DNA from: Gammaproteobacteria bacterium | GTDB lineage: Bacteria; Pseudomonadota; Gammaproteobacteria; Chromatiales; Chromatiaceae | NCBI GenBank assembly: GCA_020445335.1 | Contig: JAGRGU010000095.1 | Coordinates: 1-49,248 of the forward strand | Reading direction: 5' to 3' | DNA length: 49,248 nucleotides | Shown: positions 8,994-19,055 of the stretch, in pieces | Layout of the letters: each line of letters opens with the position of its first letter | Numbering within the stretch: the first letter of the stretch is position 1 | Notes under the pieces: model-generated | What the model saw: only the letters and a program-made list of their open reading frames with translations | Database searches by the model: none | What the model was told of the DNA's origin: nothing | Made by a program: the position numbers and the translations under genes

Positions 8994-10838
8994 TCAGTCG
9001 AGCAGGGCGCGGTCCCGTACCGCGCCCTTGTCGGCGCTGGTGGCGAGCATGGCGTAGGCTTTCAGCGCGTAGGAGACTTTGCGCGGCCGAGCCTCGGCCG
9101 GCTTCCAGGCAGTGTCGCCTTTCGCCTCCATCGCCGCGCGACGCTGCGTCAATTCCGCGTCGGAGAGCCGGACGTCGATGGTTCTTGCCGGAATATCGAT
9201 GTGGATGATGTCGCCATCTTCCACCAGCGCAATCTCGCCACCCGCCGCAGCCTCGGGCGAGATATGGCCGATGCAGAGTCCCGATGAGCCGCCGGAGTAG
9301 CGGCCGTCGGTGATAAGCGCGCAAACCTTGCCCAGCCCTTTCGATTTGAGATAGCTGGTGGGGTAGAGCATCTCCTGCATTCCCGGTCCTCCCTTGGGGC
9401 CTTCGTAGCGGATCACCACGACCTCGCCGGGTTGCACCTGGTCGCCGAGAATACCCGCGACCGCTGCATCCTGGCTCTCGAACACCCGCGCCGGTCCGGA
9501 GAAGACGAGAATGCTCTCATCCACACCGGCGGTCTTCACCACGCACTTGTCGCGCGCGATATTGCCTTGCAGTACCGACAGGCCGCCATCGCGCGAGTAG
9601 GCGTTGGCAAGATTGCGGATGCAGCCGGCCTCGCGGTCCTTGTCCAGGCTGGGCCAACGGGTCGCCTGGCTGAACGCCTCGGTTGTGGCGATGCCGGCGG
9701 GCCCGGCGCTGTACCAGCGCTCCACGTCGGCGTTCGGCCTGCCGGCCAGATCCCACTGCGCCAGTGCCTCTTTCAGCGTCTCCGAGTGGACCGTTCTGAC
9801 GCTGTCGTCGATCAATCCGGCGCGTCCCAGCTCGGCCAGGATGCCGAATACCCCGCCGGCGCGATGCACGTCTTCGACATGGTACTTCTGGGTGTTCGGC
9901 GCCACCTTGCAGAGCTGGGGAACCCGGCGCGACATGGCGTCGATATCGGCCAGATCGAAATCGACCTCGGCCTCCTGGGCCGCCGCCAGCAGGTGCAGGA
10001 TGGTGTTGGTGCTCCCTCCCATCGCGATATCCAGCGCCATCGCGTTCTCGAATGCGGCCTTGCAGGCGATTGAACGCGGCAGCACCGACTGGTCATCCTG
10101 TTCGTAGTGGCGTCGGGTCAGCTCGACGATCCGTCGCGCGGCCTCCAGAAACAGCGTCTTGCGGTCGGCGTGGGTGGCCACCAGCGTGCCGTTGCCGGGC
10201 AAAGCGAGACCGATCGCTTCAGCCAGGCAGTTCATGGAGTTGGCGGTGAACATGCCCGAACAGGAGCCGCAGGTGGGGCAGGCGCTACGCTCGAAATCGG
10301 CGACCTTTTCGTCGCTGGCGTTCGGATCGGCTGCGATGATCATGGCGTCGACCAGATCGATGCCATGCTCCGCGAGGCGGGTCTTGCCGGCCTCCATCGG
10401 GCCTCCCGAGACGAAGATCGAGGGAATGTTCAGACGCAGCGCGGCCATCAACATGCCGGGTGTGATCTTGTCGCAGTTCGAGATGCAGACCAGCGCGTCG
10501 GCGCAGTGCGCATTGGCCATGTATTCGACCGAATCGGCGATGATCTCGCGCGACGGCAGGCTGTAGAGCATGCCGTCGTGACCCATCGCGATGCCGTCGT
10601 CGACGGCTATGGTGTTGAACTCCTTGGCCACGCCGCCGTGGGCTTCGATTTCACGCGCCACCAGCTGGCCCATATCCTTCAGATGCACATGCCCGGGCAC
10701 CATCTGGGTGAACGAGTTGACGACCGCGATGATCGGCTTGTCGAAGTCTTCGTCCTGCATGCCGGTGGCACGCCAGAGTGAACGGGCCCCGGCCATGTTG
10801 CGGCCGGCGGTGGTTGTTTTGGAGCGATACTGGGGCAT
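8994..10838 (-). CDS. ilvD: Dihydroxy-acid dehydratase
   Basis: A 614-residue IlvD, which dehydrates 2,3-dihydroxy-isovalerate and its homologue in valine, isoleucine and leucine synthesis. It matches the E. coli protein along its whole length: opening MPQYRSKT, the [10 protein letters not shown] segment, [11 protein letters not shown] with Cys122, [12 protein letters not shown] with cysteines 187, 190 and 193, and the ending SADKGAVRD. Serine rather than cysteine at residue 42 is the pattern of the [4Fe-4S] E. coli type, unlike the three-cysteine dehydratase at 5994. It lies 107 bp downstream of the NfnB-NfnA fusion gene on the same strand and may have its own promoter in that gap. No other branched-chain synthesis gene is in the window. 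Confidence 0.97.
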   Translation of the reverse strand: MPQYRSKTTTAGRNMAGARSLWRATGMQDEDFDKPIIAVVNSFTQMVPGHVHLKDMGQLVAREIEAHGGVAKEFNTIAVDDGIAMGHDGMLYSLPSREIIADSVEYMANAHCADALVCISNCDKITPGMLMAALRLNIPSIFVSGGPMEAGKTRLAEHGIDLVDAMIIAADPNASDEKVADFERSACPTCGSCSGMFTANSMNCLAEAIGLALPGNGTLVATHADRKTLFLEAARRIVELTRRHYEQDDQSVLPRSIACKAAFENAMALDIAMGGSTNTILHLLAAAQEAEVDFDLADIDAMSRRVPQLCKVAPNTQKYHVEDVHRAGGVFGILAELGRAGLIDDSVRTVHSETLKEALAQWDLAGRPNADVERWYSAGPAGIATTEAFSQATRWPSLDKDREAGCIRNLANAYSRDGGLSVLQGNIARDKCVVKTAGVDESILVFSGPARVFESQDAAVAGILGDQVQPGEVVVIRYEGPKGGPGMQEMLYPTSYLKSKGLGKVCALITDGRYSGGSSGLCIGHISPEAAAGGEIALVEDGDIIHIDIPARTIDVRLSDAELTQRRAAMEAKGDTAWKPAEARPRKVSYALKAYAMLATSADKGAVRDRALLD

Positions 10839-10945
10839 AGGATTGGCTTCCCGTCGGAGTTGAGCGAGTCGGTTGCAGAAAGTGGATATTATCCAGAGAT
10901 ATATCGGAAATAGAACAGTTGTCCTTGCCGATTACTCACTATCCC

Positions 10946-13849
10946 TCAAACAAAACCGTGTCGGATCCTGTTCTCACGCTCCTGCTTGCTGAACTGCAGG
11001 AAGCGGGGCAGGAACTTGGGCCAGTCGATCACGTGCGCATCGAGTTCGGGGCCGTCGATGCAGGCATGCTTGCGCACCAGCTTGCCATCCTGCATCACCG
11101 GCACCATGCAGGCGCCGCACATACCTGTCGCGTCCACCATAATGGAGTTGAGACTGGCGACGGTCTTCACCTGATAGGATTTGGTAAGATCGCTGACCGC
11201 CTGCATCATGACGGGCGGGCCGATGGTCACCACCTCGCCGATCGCACGACCTTGGCCGTTCTGCATCTCCTTCAGCATCGACTCGAGCGGTCCGGTGACG
11301 AAGCCTTCGGTGCCGAAGCTGCCATCGTTGGTCGTGTAGATGACATCCAGCAGCTCCGGAAACTCGCTCTGCAGCAGCCCGACACGCTGATCGGCTTCGT
11401 TCCAGAACATCAGCTCCCGGTTACGGAAGCCGGCGATCAATGTGACATGGTTGCCCATGCGCAGATGCTCGCGCATGATCGGGTAGACAGGCGGCAATCC
11501 CACGCCACCGGCAGTGAAGACCACGGTTTCGCCGTTGTTGTAGCGGTGCAGCTGACTTGCCAGTCCCAGAGGACCCGCGATGCCGGCGAAGGCATCACCG
11601 ACCTCCATCTGATTGATCTTCAGCGAGCTGCTGCCCAGCCCCTGGATCACCAGATCGATGGTGCCCCGTTCTTTGTCCCAGTCCGCCAGAGTCAGGGGTA
11701 TCAGCTCTCCCTTATCCCAGCCGAGCACCCTCACGAACTGTCCCGCCCTGGCGGATTTCGCGATCAGCGGTGCGTAGACCACCATCTCGACGATATCCTC
11801 CGCAAGTACGATCTTCTCGACGATTTTTTGCGAGGCCTGACCGAGTTTGGTGTAGCGTTCGGCGTGGGCCACCAGCGACTGGATCTCGCGCGGTGAGAAG
11901 GGCGCCTTGCCGGCGATTTCGCGTGCTGCCGCCTGACCGTCACCCGCCGCCTTGATCGCAGTGGAACCTCCGCGATTGGCATCACCGCCGGTGTAAACCC
12001 CGTCGATCGTCGTCTCCTGACTGTTGTCGGCGCGAACCTCTATGGTGCCCCATTTACTCGTTTTGAGCTGGGGTTCGGCATCCTTGACGATTGGATTGGA
12101 GGCGTTTCCCAGCGCCATGATCACAAGGTCAACCGGCATCTTTTCGACCTTGCCGGTGGCCAGCGGTCGCCGCCTTCCCGACGCGTCGGGTTCTCCCAGC
12201 TCCATCACGTCGAGATTGGTGTAGGTGACGAAGTGGGTTTTGTCGCCGATGAACTCCTTGGGTGCGCGCAGCACCTTCAGTTCGATACCTTCCTCCAGCG
12301 CATGGTGGAGCTCCTCCACGCGCACCGGCATCTCGGCGCGGGTGCGACGGTAGACGATGGTGACCTTGCCACCCAGACGTCGGACGGTGCGGGCGGCGTC
12401 CATCGCCGTGTTGCCGCCGCCGATGACGATGACCTGCTTATCCTTGACGTCGGGCAACGGTGTCTCGTACCCGGCCTCGTGGGCCTTCATCAGGTTGACA
12501 CGGGTGAGAAACTCGTTGGCCGAGAGGATGCCGAGCAGGTGTTCGCCCGGTACATTCATGAAGCGCGGCAGACCGGCGCCGGTACCGATGAAGATCTTCC
12601 AGAAGCCGGCCCGTTTGAGTGCGTCCAACGTGGCGGTCTTGCCGACGATGAAGTTGGTCACGAACTTGCCTCCGAGCTGGGTGATCTTCTTGACCACGTC
12701 GTCGATCAGCGCGTTCGGAAGCCGGAATTCGGGAATACCGTAGCGCAGCACGCCGCCCAGTTCGTGGAAGGCTTCGAATACCGTTACCGGATAACCCTCC
12801 TTCGATAGCAGGTAGGCATTGATGAGACCGGCAGGCCCGGAACCGACCACGGCGATAGGCGGCCGATCCGCCTTGGCCCAGGGGTTGATGAAATCCTTGA
12901 TCGAGAAGTTGGCATCGGGGTTGAGCAGCTTCTCACTTTGCGGCAAATACCATTCGAGCTGCCCGATCTCGATCGGTCGTTCATTGTGAGTGCAGACCCC
13001 CTGGCATTGAATCTCCTGCGGGCAGACCCGCCCGGTGACATTGGGTAGCGGGTTGGACTCCTTGATAAGCTCGAAAGCCTGCCGGAACTTGCCTTCACCC
13101 ATCAGGTGGATCATCTCGGGGATATGGATCTTGACCGGGCATCCACCCTCGTTCCTGCCACCGTCCATAACCGGCATGCCGATTTCGCACGGCCTGTCAT
13201 CACACTGCTTGTCGCGCAGCACTTCGAGCCAGACCAGCAATTCGACCTCGCGAAAGCTGTAACCCAGTCCCATGTAGCCGATGTAGCCTTGGTTGACGAG
13301 ATCGAAATCCTTGGCCCGCTCGTTCGGGGGGCGGATATAGGGGGGGATATTGTTCGCGCCGGGCCAACCTTCCGACAGTCCCTTGAACATCGGGTAGCGA
13401 TCTTGCAGATGGCGATCGATCGCACGTATGAACTTGCGCTTGAACTTGAGTGGAATGTTCCATAGGAAACGCAACAACAGCGTGCTCATGTCGTCGTTCT
13501 TCAGCAGCAGATTCCAGAGCGTATGCGTAAACTGTGCGCCAAGTTCCTCCTGCTGGAACTCCCAGGCGATGGCACTGGTACCCTCGTTGATGAAGACCTG
13601 GTGGAAGAACTTCGGGTCGTTGACCAGACGTTTCTGCAACAGCCCCACCTGTTTCTGAAACAGCTCGACAGCCTCCCTGTGCTCCAGCTCCTTGATCTGC
13701 ACCTGCGCCTCGGCGATATGGTGCCGGTCGTTCTCGATCTCCAGATTCGCCAGGTGGTAACGTCTCACGTCTTCCTGGTTGTAAGCGCATTGCGGATTGG
13801 AACCGATGCCGCCAGCGGGTCGCGTTCTCTCATCGATCTGTTGTGACAT
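10946..13849 (-). CDS. Fused NfnB-NfnA-type flavoprotein (GltD-like plus FNR-like)
   Basis: A 967-residue fusion of the two subunit types of NADH-dependent ferredoxin:NADP oxidoreductase or sulfide dehydrogenase. Residues 1-215 are a largely helical extension I do not recognise. Residues about 216-650 are GltD/NfnB-like: cysteines 216, 221, 237, 276, 282 and 286, an FAD fold with VGSGPAGL at 335-342, and an NADPH fold with VIGGGNTAMD at 474-483. Residues about 670-967 are NfnA/PyrK-like: a ferredoxin-reductase fold with GQFVRV at 703-708, GGVGLPP at 781-787 and a [2Fe-2S] site DxxGMCGAC..C (Asp906, Cys911, Cys914, Cys930). A start at 13957 would overlap the upstream gene; the ATG at 13849 has a good ribosome-binding site. 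The upstream neighbour is the likely partner. Confidence 0.88.
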   Translation of the reverse strand: MSQQIDERTRPAGGIGSNPQCAYNQEDVRRYHLANLEIENDRHHIAEAQVQIKELEHREAVELFQKQVGLLQKRLVNDPKFFHQVFINEGTSAIAWEFQQEELGAQFTHTLWNLLLKNDDMSTLLLRFLWNIPLKFKRKFIRAIDRHLQDRYPMFKGLSEGWPGANNIPPYIRPPNERAKDFDLVNQGYIGYMGLGYSFREVELLVWLEVLRDKQCDDRPCEIGMPVMDGGRNEGGCPVKIHIPEMIHLMGEGKFRQAFELIKESNPLPNVTGRVCPQEIQCQGVCTHNERPIEIGQLEWYLPQSEKLLNPDANFSIKDFINPWAKADRPPIAVVGSGPAGLINAYLLSKEGYPVTVFEAFHELGGVLRYGIPEFRLPNALIDDVVKKITQLGGKFVTNFIVGKTATLDALKRAGFWKIFIGTGAGLPRFMNVPGEHLLGILSANEFLTRVNLMKAHEAGYETPLPDVKDKQVIVIGGGNTAMDAARTVRRLGGKVTIVYRRTRAEMPVRVEELHHALEEGIELKVLRAPKEFIGDKTHFVTYTNLDVMELGEPDASGRRRPLATGKVEKMPVDLVIMALGNASNPIVKDAEPQLKTSKWGTIEVRADNSQETTIDGVYTGGDANRGGSTAIKAAGDGQAAAREIAGKAPFSPREIQSLVAHAERYTKLGQASQKIVEKIVLAEDIVEMVVYAPLIAKSARAGQFVRVLGWDKGELIPLTLADWDKERGTIDLVIQGLGSSSLKINQMEVGDAFAGIAGPLGLASQLHRYNNGETVVFTAGGVGLPPVYPIMREHLRMGNHVTLIAGFRNRELMFWNEADQRVGLLQSEFPELLDVIYTTNDGSFGTEGFVTGPLESMLKEMQNGQGRAIGEVVTIGPPVMMQAVSDLTKSYQVKTVASLNSIMVDATGMCGACMVPVMQDGKLVRKHACIDGPELDAHVIDWPKFLPRFLQFSKQERENRIRHGFV

Positions 13850-13856
13850 GTCGTCG

Positions 13857-13862
13857 CCTCTT
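13857..13862 (-). promoter_or_regulatory. Ribosome-binding site fixing the NfnB-NfnA start
   Basis: The minus strand reads AAGAGG seven bases before the ATG at 13849. It lies in the 46-bp gap after the upstream gene and favours this start over the ATG at 13957. Confidence 0.7.
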
Positions 13863-13895
13863 GAACTCTGATACCTGTGTAGGCCGCCCGTGGCT

Positions 13896-16800
13896 TCAGG
13901 CCGGCTGATGGAACTGGATGATCTCCGCATCACAGTCGTCGGCGATGCGGGATGCACGTCGAATCAGTTCAGGGGTGATGTCGATTTTTTCCAGGATGCC
14001 GGGTATCACCCGCCCCACCTCCCTGGGTTCGCCATCCACGACAATCTTGGTGCGTTCGAAGAGTTCGTTGAGCTCCTGGTAACAGGTCTTGCAGTTGGTG
14101 CAGCGGGTCATATCGGCCTCGGTTATAACCACCAGCTGGGCATCGGCGTCGCTAACGGCTGCGCCTGCGGACGGAAGCTTGGACTCGACATCGGAGAGCG
14201 GCACCACCTGCGGGCTTTCGGTCGCAGGCATGCTGGATGCAGCGGCCAGCTCCGCCATGCCCTTGGCGATGTTGTCGATGGAGGCTTCACGATCGATATT
14301 CGACTGGAGATATCGCTGCCGCATCTCCTCCAACTCGTCCCGGTGGCTCGCTGTCATGCGATCGATATGCAGACCGCCCAGATACTCCAGCATGCGCCAG
14401 TTCCGGCGGCGTTCCAGCGTGAGGTCGACCATCGCCTCCGACATCGTCAGTTTGATCAGCCTCTGATCCGCGTCCGTCGACCAGATAAACGGAATCTTGT
14501 CGTAGCGATCGGCTTCGCTGAGTTCGATGTACTGATGCAACGGGACGGGCTCCTCCTCGCTGTCGATGGGATGGAAGTGCTTCTTGAACCGCCCCTCATG
14601 CAGCGCGAAATCGGCGGCAGTGTAGGGCATATCGAGCAGCCGGGTTTTGCCTTCGTCGTCGATATACTCCAGCGTGGTGATCGTCCAATCCTTGCCGATA
14701 TCCGGGTTCCCTTCGAGCGAGAAGCGCTCGGCAAGGGTGTCGCCGTTGCGCGGATCGTGCACGAAGACCGGGCTCATGCGGCTCTCCACGGCAAGCGTGG
14801 CGCGCCGTGCACCGGCATCGTCGGCAATACCGTGCTCCGACTGGCAGGTGGTGTAGGTGTCGAACACCGCAGGGGAGTCGTTGTAATTGAGGAACTTCAT
14901 GACGTTCTTCATGAAGTGACTCTGCAGCCCGGCATTGGTTTGAATCACCAGTACTTTCGGATGGAATGCTGCGATCAGCCCCAGCTCCTTGCGGTCCTCC
15001 TGCTTCCCGGTATGGGCAACGCCGAACCGGGTCAGATCGGAATCCTGCGCGGTAAAACTGGCGGTCGAGGTCTGGCCGCCTGTGTTGGAGTAAGCGCCGG
15101 TGTTGAGCACGACGACCTTGATCGGCGTCTCGGTGACCAACAGACGCGACAGGGCACCGAAACCGATATCGTAGGTCGCGCCATCGCCGCCCATGCTGAT
15201 CACGGTGGGCAGCAGATTGAGCTCCTCGTCGGAAAACTCGTGCCAGCCGAGGTAGGTGTGCGTGCGGTCGTGGATCTCGGGATTATAGTGGTCCTCGAGG
15301 TCGAGTTTTGCCGTGCGCAAGGCTCGGAAATCGGCGGTCTCATTGGCACAGAGTCCCTCGAAAATCCCCTTGGCCAGGGCAGGTGTATCCTGAAACAAGC
15401 TGTTTACCCAGGGGTCTTTGTAGGGATTGGCAGGGAAGGTGGAGGCGTAGACGCTGCTGCACCCGGTCGCGTTGGCAATGGTTGCCCCTGCCGGTCCGTT
15501 GCCGGTCGGGCCGCTCTCGTAGCGGTAGAGCCGTGCCTTCAGCGTGGCTATCGTCCTTTCCATACGGGCAAGCCGGTCGACATCGTGCGGATCCGGCTTC
15601 ACCGTTTCGATTTTACTCTCGAGGCCTGCGATCAGTATGTTCAGCTCGTCGATATGCAGGCGCCGCCGGCGCTCATGGATAGCCTTGTTGGTGGCCATCA
15701 GCAGCCGTATGGCGGTGACCTCGCCGCAACCCCGGCAGGCGCCGTGGCCGCCGGTCATGGCGTAGTAGTTGTCGTGATCGAGGATCAGGCGTTTGCTGTC
15801 GCCGTCGACCTCCACGGCATTCTCGGAGAAGCGCGCGGCGGTGTTGGGCAGGCAGCTTAGAAACTCGAAGCTTCGTTGCATCTCTGCCTGTACCTTGCTG
15901 GTCTGACGCTGCGCACTCAGTGCGCCCGGTCCGCAAACGTCGACGCACTCCAAACAACCGCTGCACTTCCAGGGATCGATGTTGACCGAGTAGAGACCGC
16001 TGCTGCCCGGCACCTTCTTCTCCATGGCATCGAAGAAGGGTCGGGTCTTGACCACCGGAAAGATCTTCAGCAGTTCCACCACTTTCTGGTAGCCGCGCTG
16101 CATACTGGCACCCAGTGACTCCTCCGCCAGTACTGCTTCATCGACGATCTGGTGAAATGCCTTGGGGTCTTTGCTCGGAAGCTTGCGATAGGCTTCGCGG
16201 ATGGTCTTGGTCAGCTGGAATACCTGCGCCGACATCTGTGCTTTCAGCGGCTCGGTGACGTCCACTTTGTTGATTGCGGTCAACAGCAGATCGTGTATCT
16301 CGTGCACTGTGTTGGGAATTGCTGCATCGGGACAGACAACCGCGCACTCCATGCAACCGGTGCAGAGGTGTGCCGCATAAGCCGGCACCTGGATGCGGAA
16401 TATCCCTTTGTCCTTCCAGGCGGCGCTCGCCACCGGCATGAACAGCCCGCTGCCGGGCATCACCGGTGCTTCGCCGATGGTACCGTCCTTGATGCGTTCC
16501 GCCAGCGTTTGATTGTAATAGTTCTGATTGAACAGACCGCTGGTGTCGGAGTGGTTGGAGGCTCTGGACATGAGCGCCGAGACCTCGACGCTGGGCCCGG
16601 CAGCAACTTGTACCAGTTTCTCTGCCTCTTTGAACGCCTCCTGTTGATAATCGACTTTTTGCGTCGCTTCGAGCCCTTCCCGGACCACCTTCATATTGCT
16701 GTCGACCACGGCATGGCCCTTGCCGCCGAACTTCTTGCGAACCTGCTGCTCGATCTTGTCCAGTATCGCCTGCTCTGATCGTCCGGCGGCAATTCGGTCG

Positions 16801-18998
16801 ACATGGCCGCAGAGTGCGCCGATGAAGGCGATGCCCATCATCCGTATCTCCAGGTCGGGCTCCGGAGAGTGCTTCTTCGCGACCGCGAAGGCGTCGACAA
16901 TATAGAGATGAATGCGCTGTTCGCGAATCGTCTTGCGTGCATAGGCCGGCAGCTCCTTCCACACCTCGATCGGTGTGTGGTGGGACTGCATGATCAGGAT
17001 GCCTTCACTGGACAGACCGCGCAGCGGATTGGTGTGATTGAACACTTTGTGGTCAGGGGAGATGACGATCTCGACATCTTCCAGCTCGGCGTTGGTAATC
17101 TTTATCGGTTCCGGGCTTAGCGTGATGTAGAAGTTGGTCGGGGCGCCGCTCTTCTCCGACCCGTATTTGGGCGCCGATTTCGAGTGCAGATCGAGTACGC
17201 CCGCAAGGATATCGGTCAGCAACTTGCCGGTGGCGATGGTGCCGTAGCCACCGACGGAGTGGAAGCGGATACGTAAGGCTTCTGGCGGTAGCAGGGAGGG
17301 ATTATCCTCGCTATCGAAGGCCATGAACTCAGTCTCGGGATAGGCCTGTTTCAACCGCTGCTGCAGCTCCGCGTTTGCAGGGGAGGGGTTCTTTTCGAAG
17401 AACTGGGTCCCCAGATAGAAAAAGGGAACGTTCAGCGCACTCTCCATGTTGCGATAGGCGGCGATCAGATGCCTCGGTTGCAGGTCGTGCGCGCCAACTC
17501 CGAAGATGCCGGTGCTGATCTTGGGCAGGCTGGCGATCGGCGGTATACCACGATGGCGGATCATGCCGTTGTTCTCGTGCGCCTTGAACAGCGCCTGCGT
17601 CACCAGGCTGGTGAGCGCCGTTACTTCGGAACGCTCCAGCACCGTGACCGCCTTCTTGCCCGCCAACGCCGCTACCAACTCAGCCTCGGGAAAGGGCTGC
17701 AGCAGCTTGATCGAAACGACACCGACTCGCTTGCCCTTGCCGCGCAGATGGCTGGCAACCGCTTCGGCGTCGTCTGTCACCGAGCCGAGGCCGACGATCA
17801 CCGTCTCGGCATCGTCTGCCATGAAGCTCCGCACCGGGCTGTAACGGCGCCCGGTCAACTCGCCGTACTCCTCCATCGCCTGTTTCAACAGGCGTGGGAC
17901 ATCGTTGACGAAGTGGGTTTTATGGTCGACGATGCCGGCCTGAAAATCAGGCTGATTCTGTACACCACCGGTGAGACCTGGATTGTCGACATCCACCATC
18001 GCCGGCACCAGCTGGCGCGTCCCCTTCTCGTGGGCGTGCAGCCACTGTCGCTGCCACTGGTCATGCAACTCTTCGGGAACCCAGGCGAGAGATTCTTCGA
18101 TCAACCGGGCCTGGTAGTCGGCTTCGATCTCATCGCTTCTACTCTCCAGGAACGCACGTAACGCGATCAGGTCGTCTGCCTGAATATCGTTCTGATGCCG
18201 GCTCAGATACTGTTGCAACTGATAGACCCTGCCTTTTGCCCCATAGAGAATCTCCTGGGCAACGGTCGGTGCCTTGATTCTGCCGGCCGGATCACCAAGG
18301 AACTCCTTTACCAGTTCCGCCTCCGGCATCAGGGCTTCGCTCTGCATATGGCTTGTGGCGAAACCGTCCATCGCGTTAGCTACCGGGATCAGTGACAGTG
18401 AACTGACCCGGAAGGCGATCAGTGCCAGATCTGCGACTTCCTGCGGATTACTACCGAACAGAATCGTATATCCGGAGTTCAACAGCGCATAGACGTCGTC
18501 ATGGCCGGCCATGACGTTCAATGAGTGCCGGGATGCCACACGCGCGGCGATTTGCAGCACGAAGCCGCCGGTCTTCTTGCCGACAGTCACGTAGTGCGAC
18601 TCCAACCCGTAGAGAATGCCCTGGCTCGAGGAGGCGTTGGAGATGAACTGCCCGCCCGTCAGCGCCGCGCCCATCGCGCCGCTTTGCGCCGAGTGCTCGC
18701 CTTCCGGTTCAAAAAAGAAGGGATGTTTGCCCCATACATTGCAGCCACCCCGGGCACGATAAGCTTCGAACAGTTCCGAGATCTCGGTGGAGGGGGTGAT
18801 CGGATAGCCGATTACACCGCCACAAACGTGGCCCATGACATGAGCGACGGCACCATTGCCATGGATGACCGTTCTCATGCCAGGGAATTTCACCCCATCA
18901 TCGGTTTTCCTGATCGCAGCTTGGGGTGCGACATTGATATCGGTTGATCGGCGTGCAACCCGTTTGTTAGCTATATCCTTGGCGTGAGAATCGTACAT
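13896..18998 (-). CDS. Oversized 2-oxoacid (pyruvate):ferredoxin oxidoreductase
   Basis: A single-chain 2-oxoacid:ferredoxin oxidoreductase of 1700 residues; classical pyruvate enzymes have about 1200. It interconverts a 2-oxoacid plus CoA with acyl-CoA, CO2 and reduced ferredoxin. Seen in order: domain I with YPITPSTEIS (65-74), domain II to about 540, gamma domain about 570-770, [4Fe-4S] motif CTGCMECAVVC (879-889), second motif CSGCLECVDVC (1012-1022), and the TPP domain with CRGC (1088-1091), TGCSS (Cys1180), GGDGATYDIG (1270-1279), NTGAYSNTGGQ and Cys1385. The last four cysteines match the proximal cluster. About 60 helical residues are inserted between Cys1091 and Cys1180, about 80 between the two ferredoxin motifs, and 300 residues extend the C terminus, with CTNCKTC at 1633-1639. 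Pyruvate versus 2-oxoglutarate cannot be decided. Confidence 0.88.
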   Translation of the reverse strand: MYDSHAKDIANKRVARRSTDINVAPQAAIRKTDDGVKFPGMRTVIHGNGAVAHVMGHVCGGVIGYPITPSTEISELFEAYRARGGCNVWGKHPFFFEPEGEHSAQSGAMGAALTGGQFISNASSSQGILYGLESHYVTVGKKTGGFVLQIAARVASRHSLNVMAGHDDVYALLNSGYTILFGSNPQEVADLALIAFRVSSLSLIPVANAMDGFATSHMQSEALMPEAELVKEFLGDPAGRIKAPTVAQEILYGAKGRVYQLQQYLSRHQNDIQADDLIALRAFLESRSDEIEADYQARLIEESLAWVPEELHDQWQRQWLHAHEKGTRQLVPAMVDVDNPGLTGGVQNQPDFQAGIVDHKTHFVNDVPRLLKQAMEEYGELTGRRYSPVRSFMADDAETVIVGLGSVTDDAEAVASHLRGKGKRVGVVSIKLLQPFPEAELVAALAGKKAVTVLERSEVTALTSLVTQALFKAHENNGMIRHRGIPPIASLPKISTGIFGVGAHDLQPRHLIAAYRNMESALNVPFFYLGTQFFEKNPSPANAELQQRLKQAYPETEFMAFDSEDNPSLLPPEALRIRFHSVGGYGTIATGKLLTDILAGVLDLHSKSAPKYGSEKSGAPTNFYITLSPEPIKITNAELEDVEIVISPDHKVFNHTNPLRGLSSEGILIMQSHHTPIEVWKELPAYARKTIREQRIHLYIVDAFAVAKKHSPEPDLEIRMMGIAFIGALCGHVDRIAAGRSEQAILDKIEQQVRKKFGGKGHAVVDSNMKVVREGLEATQKVDYQQEAFKEAEKLVQVAAGPSVEVSALMSRASNHSDTSGLFNQNYYNQTLAERIKDGTIGEAPVMPGSGLFMPVASAAWKDKGIFRIQVPAYAAHLCTGCMECAVVCPDAAIPNTVHEIHDLLLTAINKVDVTEPLKAQMSAQVFQLTKTIREAYRKLPSKDPKAFHQIVDEAVLAEESLGASMQRGYQKVVELLKIFPVVKTRPFFDAMEKKVPGSSGLYSVNIDPWKCSGCLECVDVCGPGALSAQRQTSKVQAEMQRSFEFLSCLPNTAARFSENAVEVDGDSKRLILDHDNYYAMTGGHGACRGCGEVTAIRLLMATNKAIHERRRRLHIDELNILIAGLESKIETVKPDPHDVDRLARMERTIATLKARLYRYESGPTGNGPAGATIANATGCSSVYASTFPANPYKDPWVNSLFQDTPALAKGIFEGLCANETADFRALRTAKLDLEDHYNPEIHDRTHTYLGWHEFSDEELNLLPTVISMGGDGATYDIGFGALSRLLVTETPIKVVVLNTGAYSNTGGQTSTASFTAQDSDLTRFGVAHTGKQEDRKELGLIAAFHPKVLVIQTNAGLQSHFMKNVMKFLNYNDSPAVFDTYTTCQSEHGIADDAGARRATLAVESRMSPVFVHDPRNGDTLAERFSLEGNPDIGKDWTITTLEYIDDEGKTRLLDMPYTAADFALHEGRFKKHFHPIDSEEEPVPLHQYIELSEADRYDKIPFIWSTDADQRLIKLTMSEAMVDLTLERRRNWRMLEYLGGLHIDRMTASHRDELEEMRQRYLQSNIDREASIDNIAKGMAELAAASSMPATESPQVVPLSDVESKLPSAGAAVSDADAQLVVITEADMTRCTNCKTCYQELNELFERTKIVVDGEPREVGRVIPGILEKIDITPELIRRASRIADDCDAEIIQFHQPA

Positions 18999-19055
18999 TT
19001 TTAGCTCCGTTGCTGAATGCAGACAGCACAGGGTTAAGGGTTAACCAAAACCTCA

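Noticed and set aside
5994..10838. Two IlvD/Edd genes as a recent duplication
   Set aside because: Their cysteine patterns and motifs differ clearly (three-cysteine [2Fe-2S] type versus E. coli [4Fe-4S] type), so they are distinct subfamilies, not recent copies.
13850..13957. N-terminal extension of the NfnB-NfnA fusion
   Set aside because: It overlaps the end of the oxidoreductase gene, and a proper ribosome-binding site precedes the ATG at 13849.
13890..15860. 656-codon plus-strand open frame opposite the oxidoreductase gene
   Set aside because: It is the antisense shadow of a gene with clear catalytic motifs; its own translation shows no family resemblance and has a biased, shadow-like composition.
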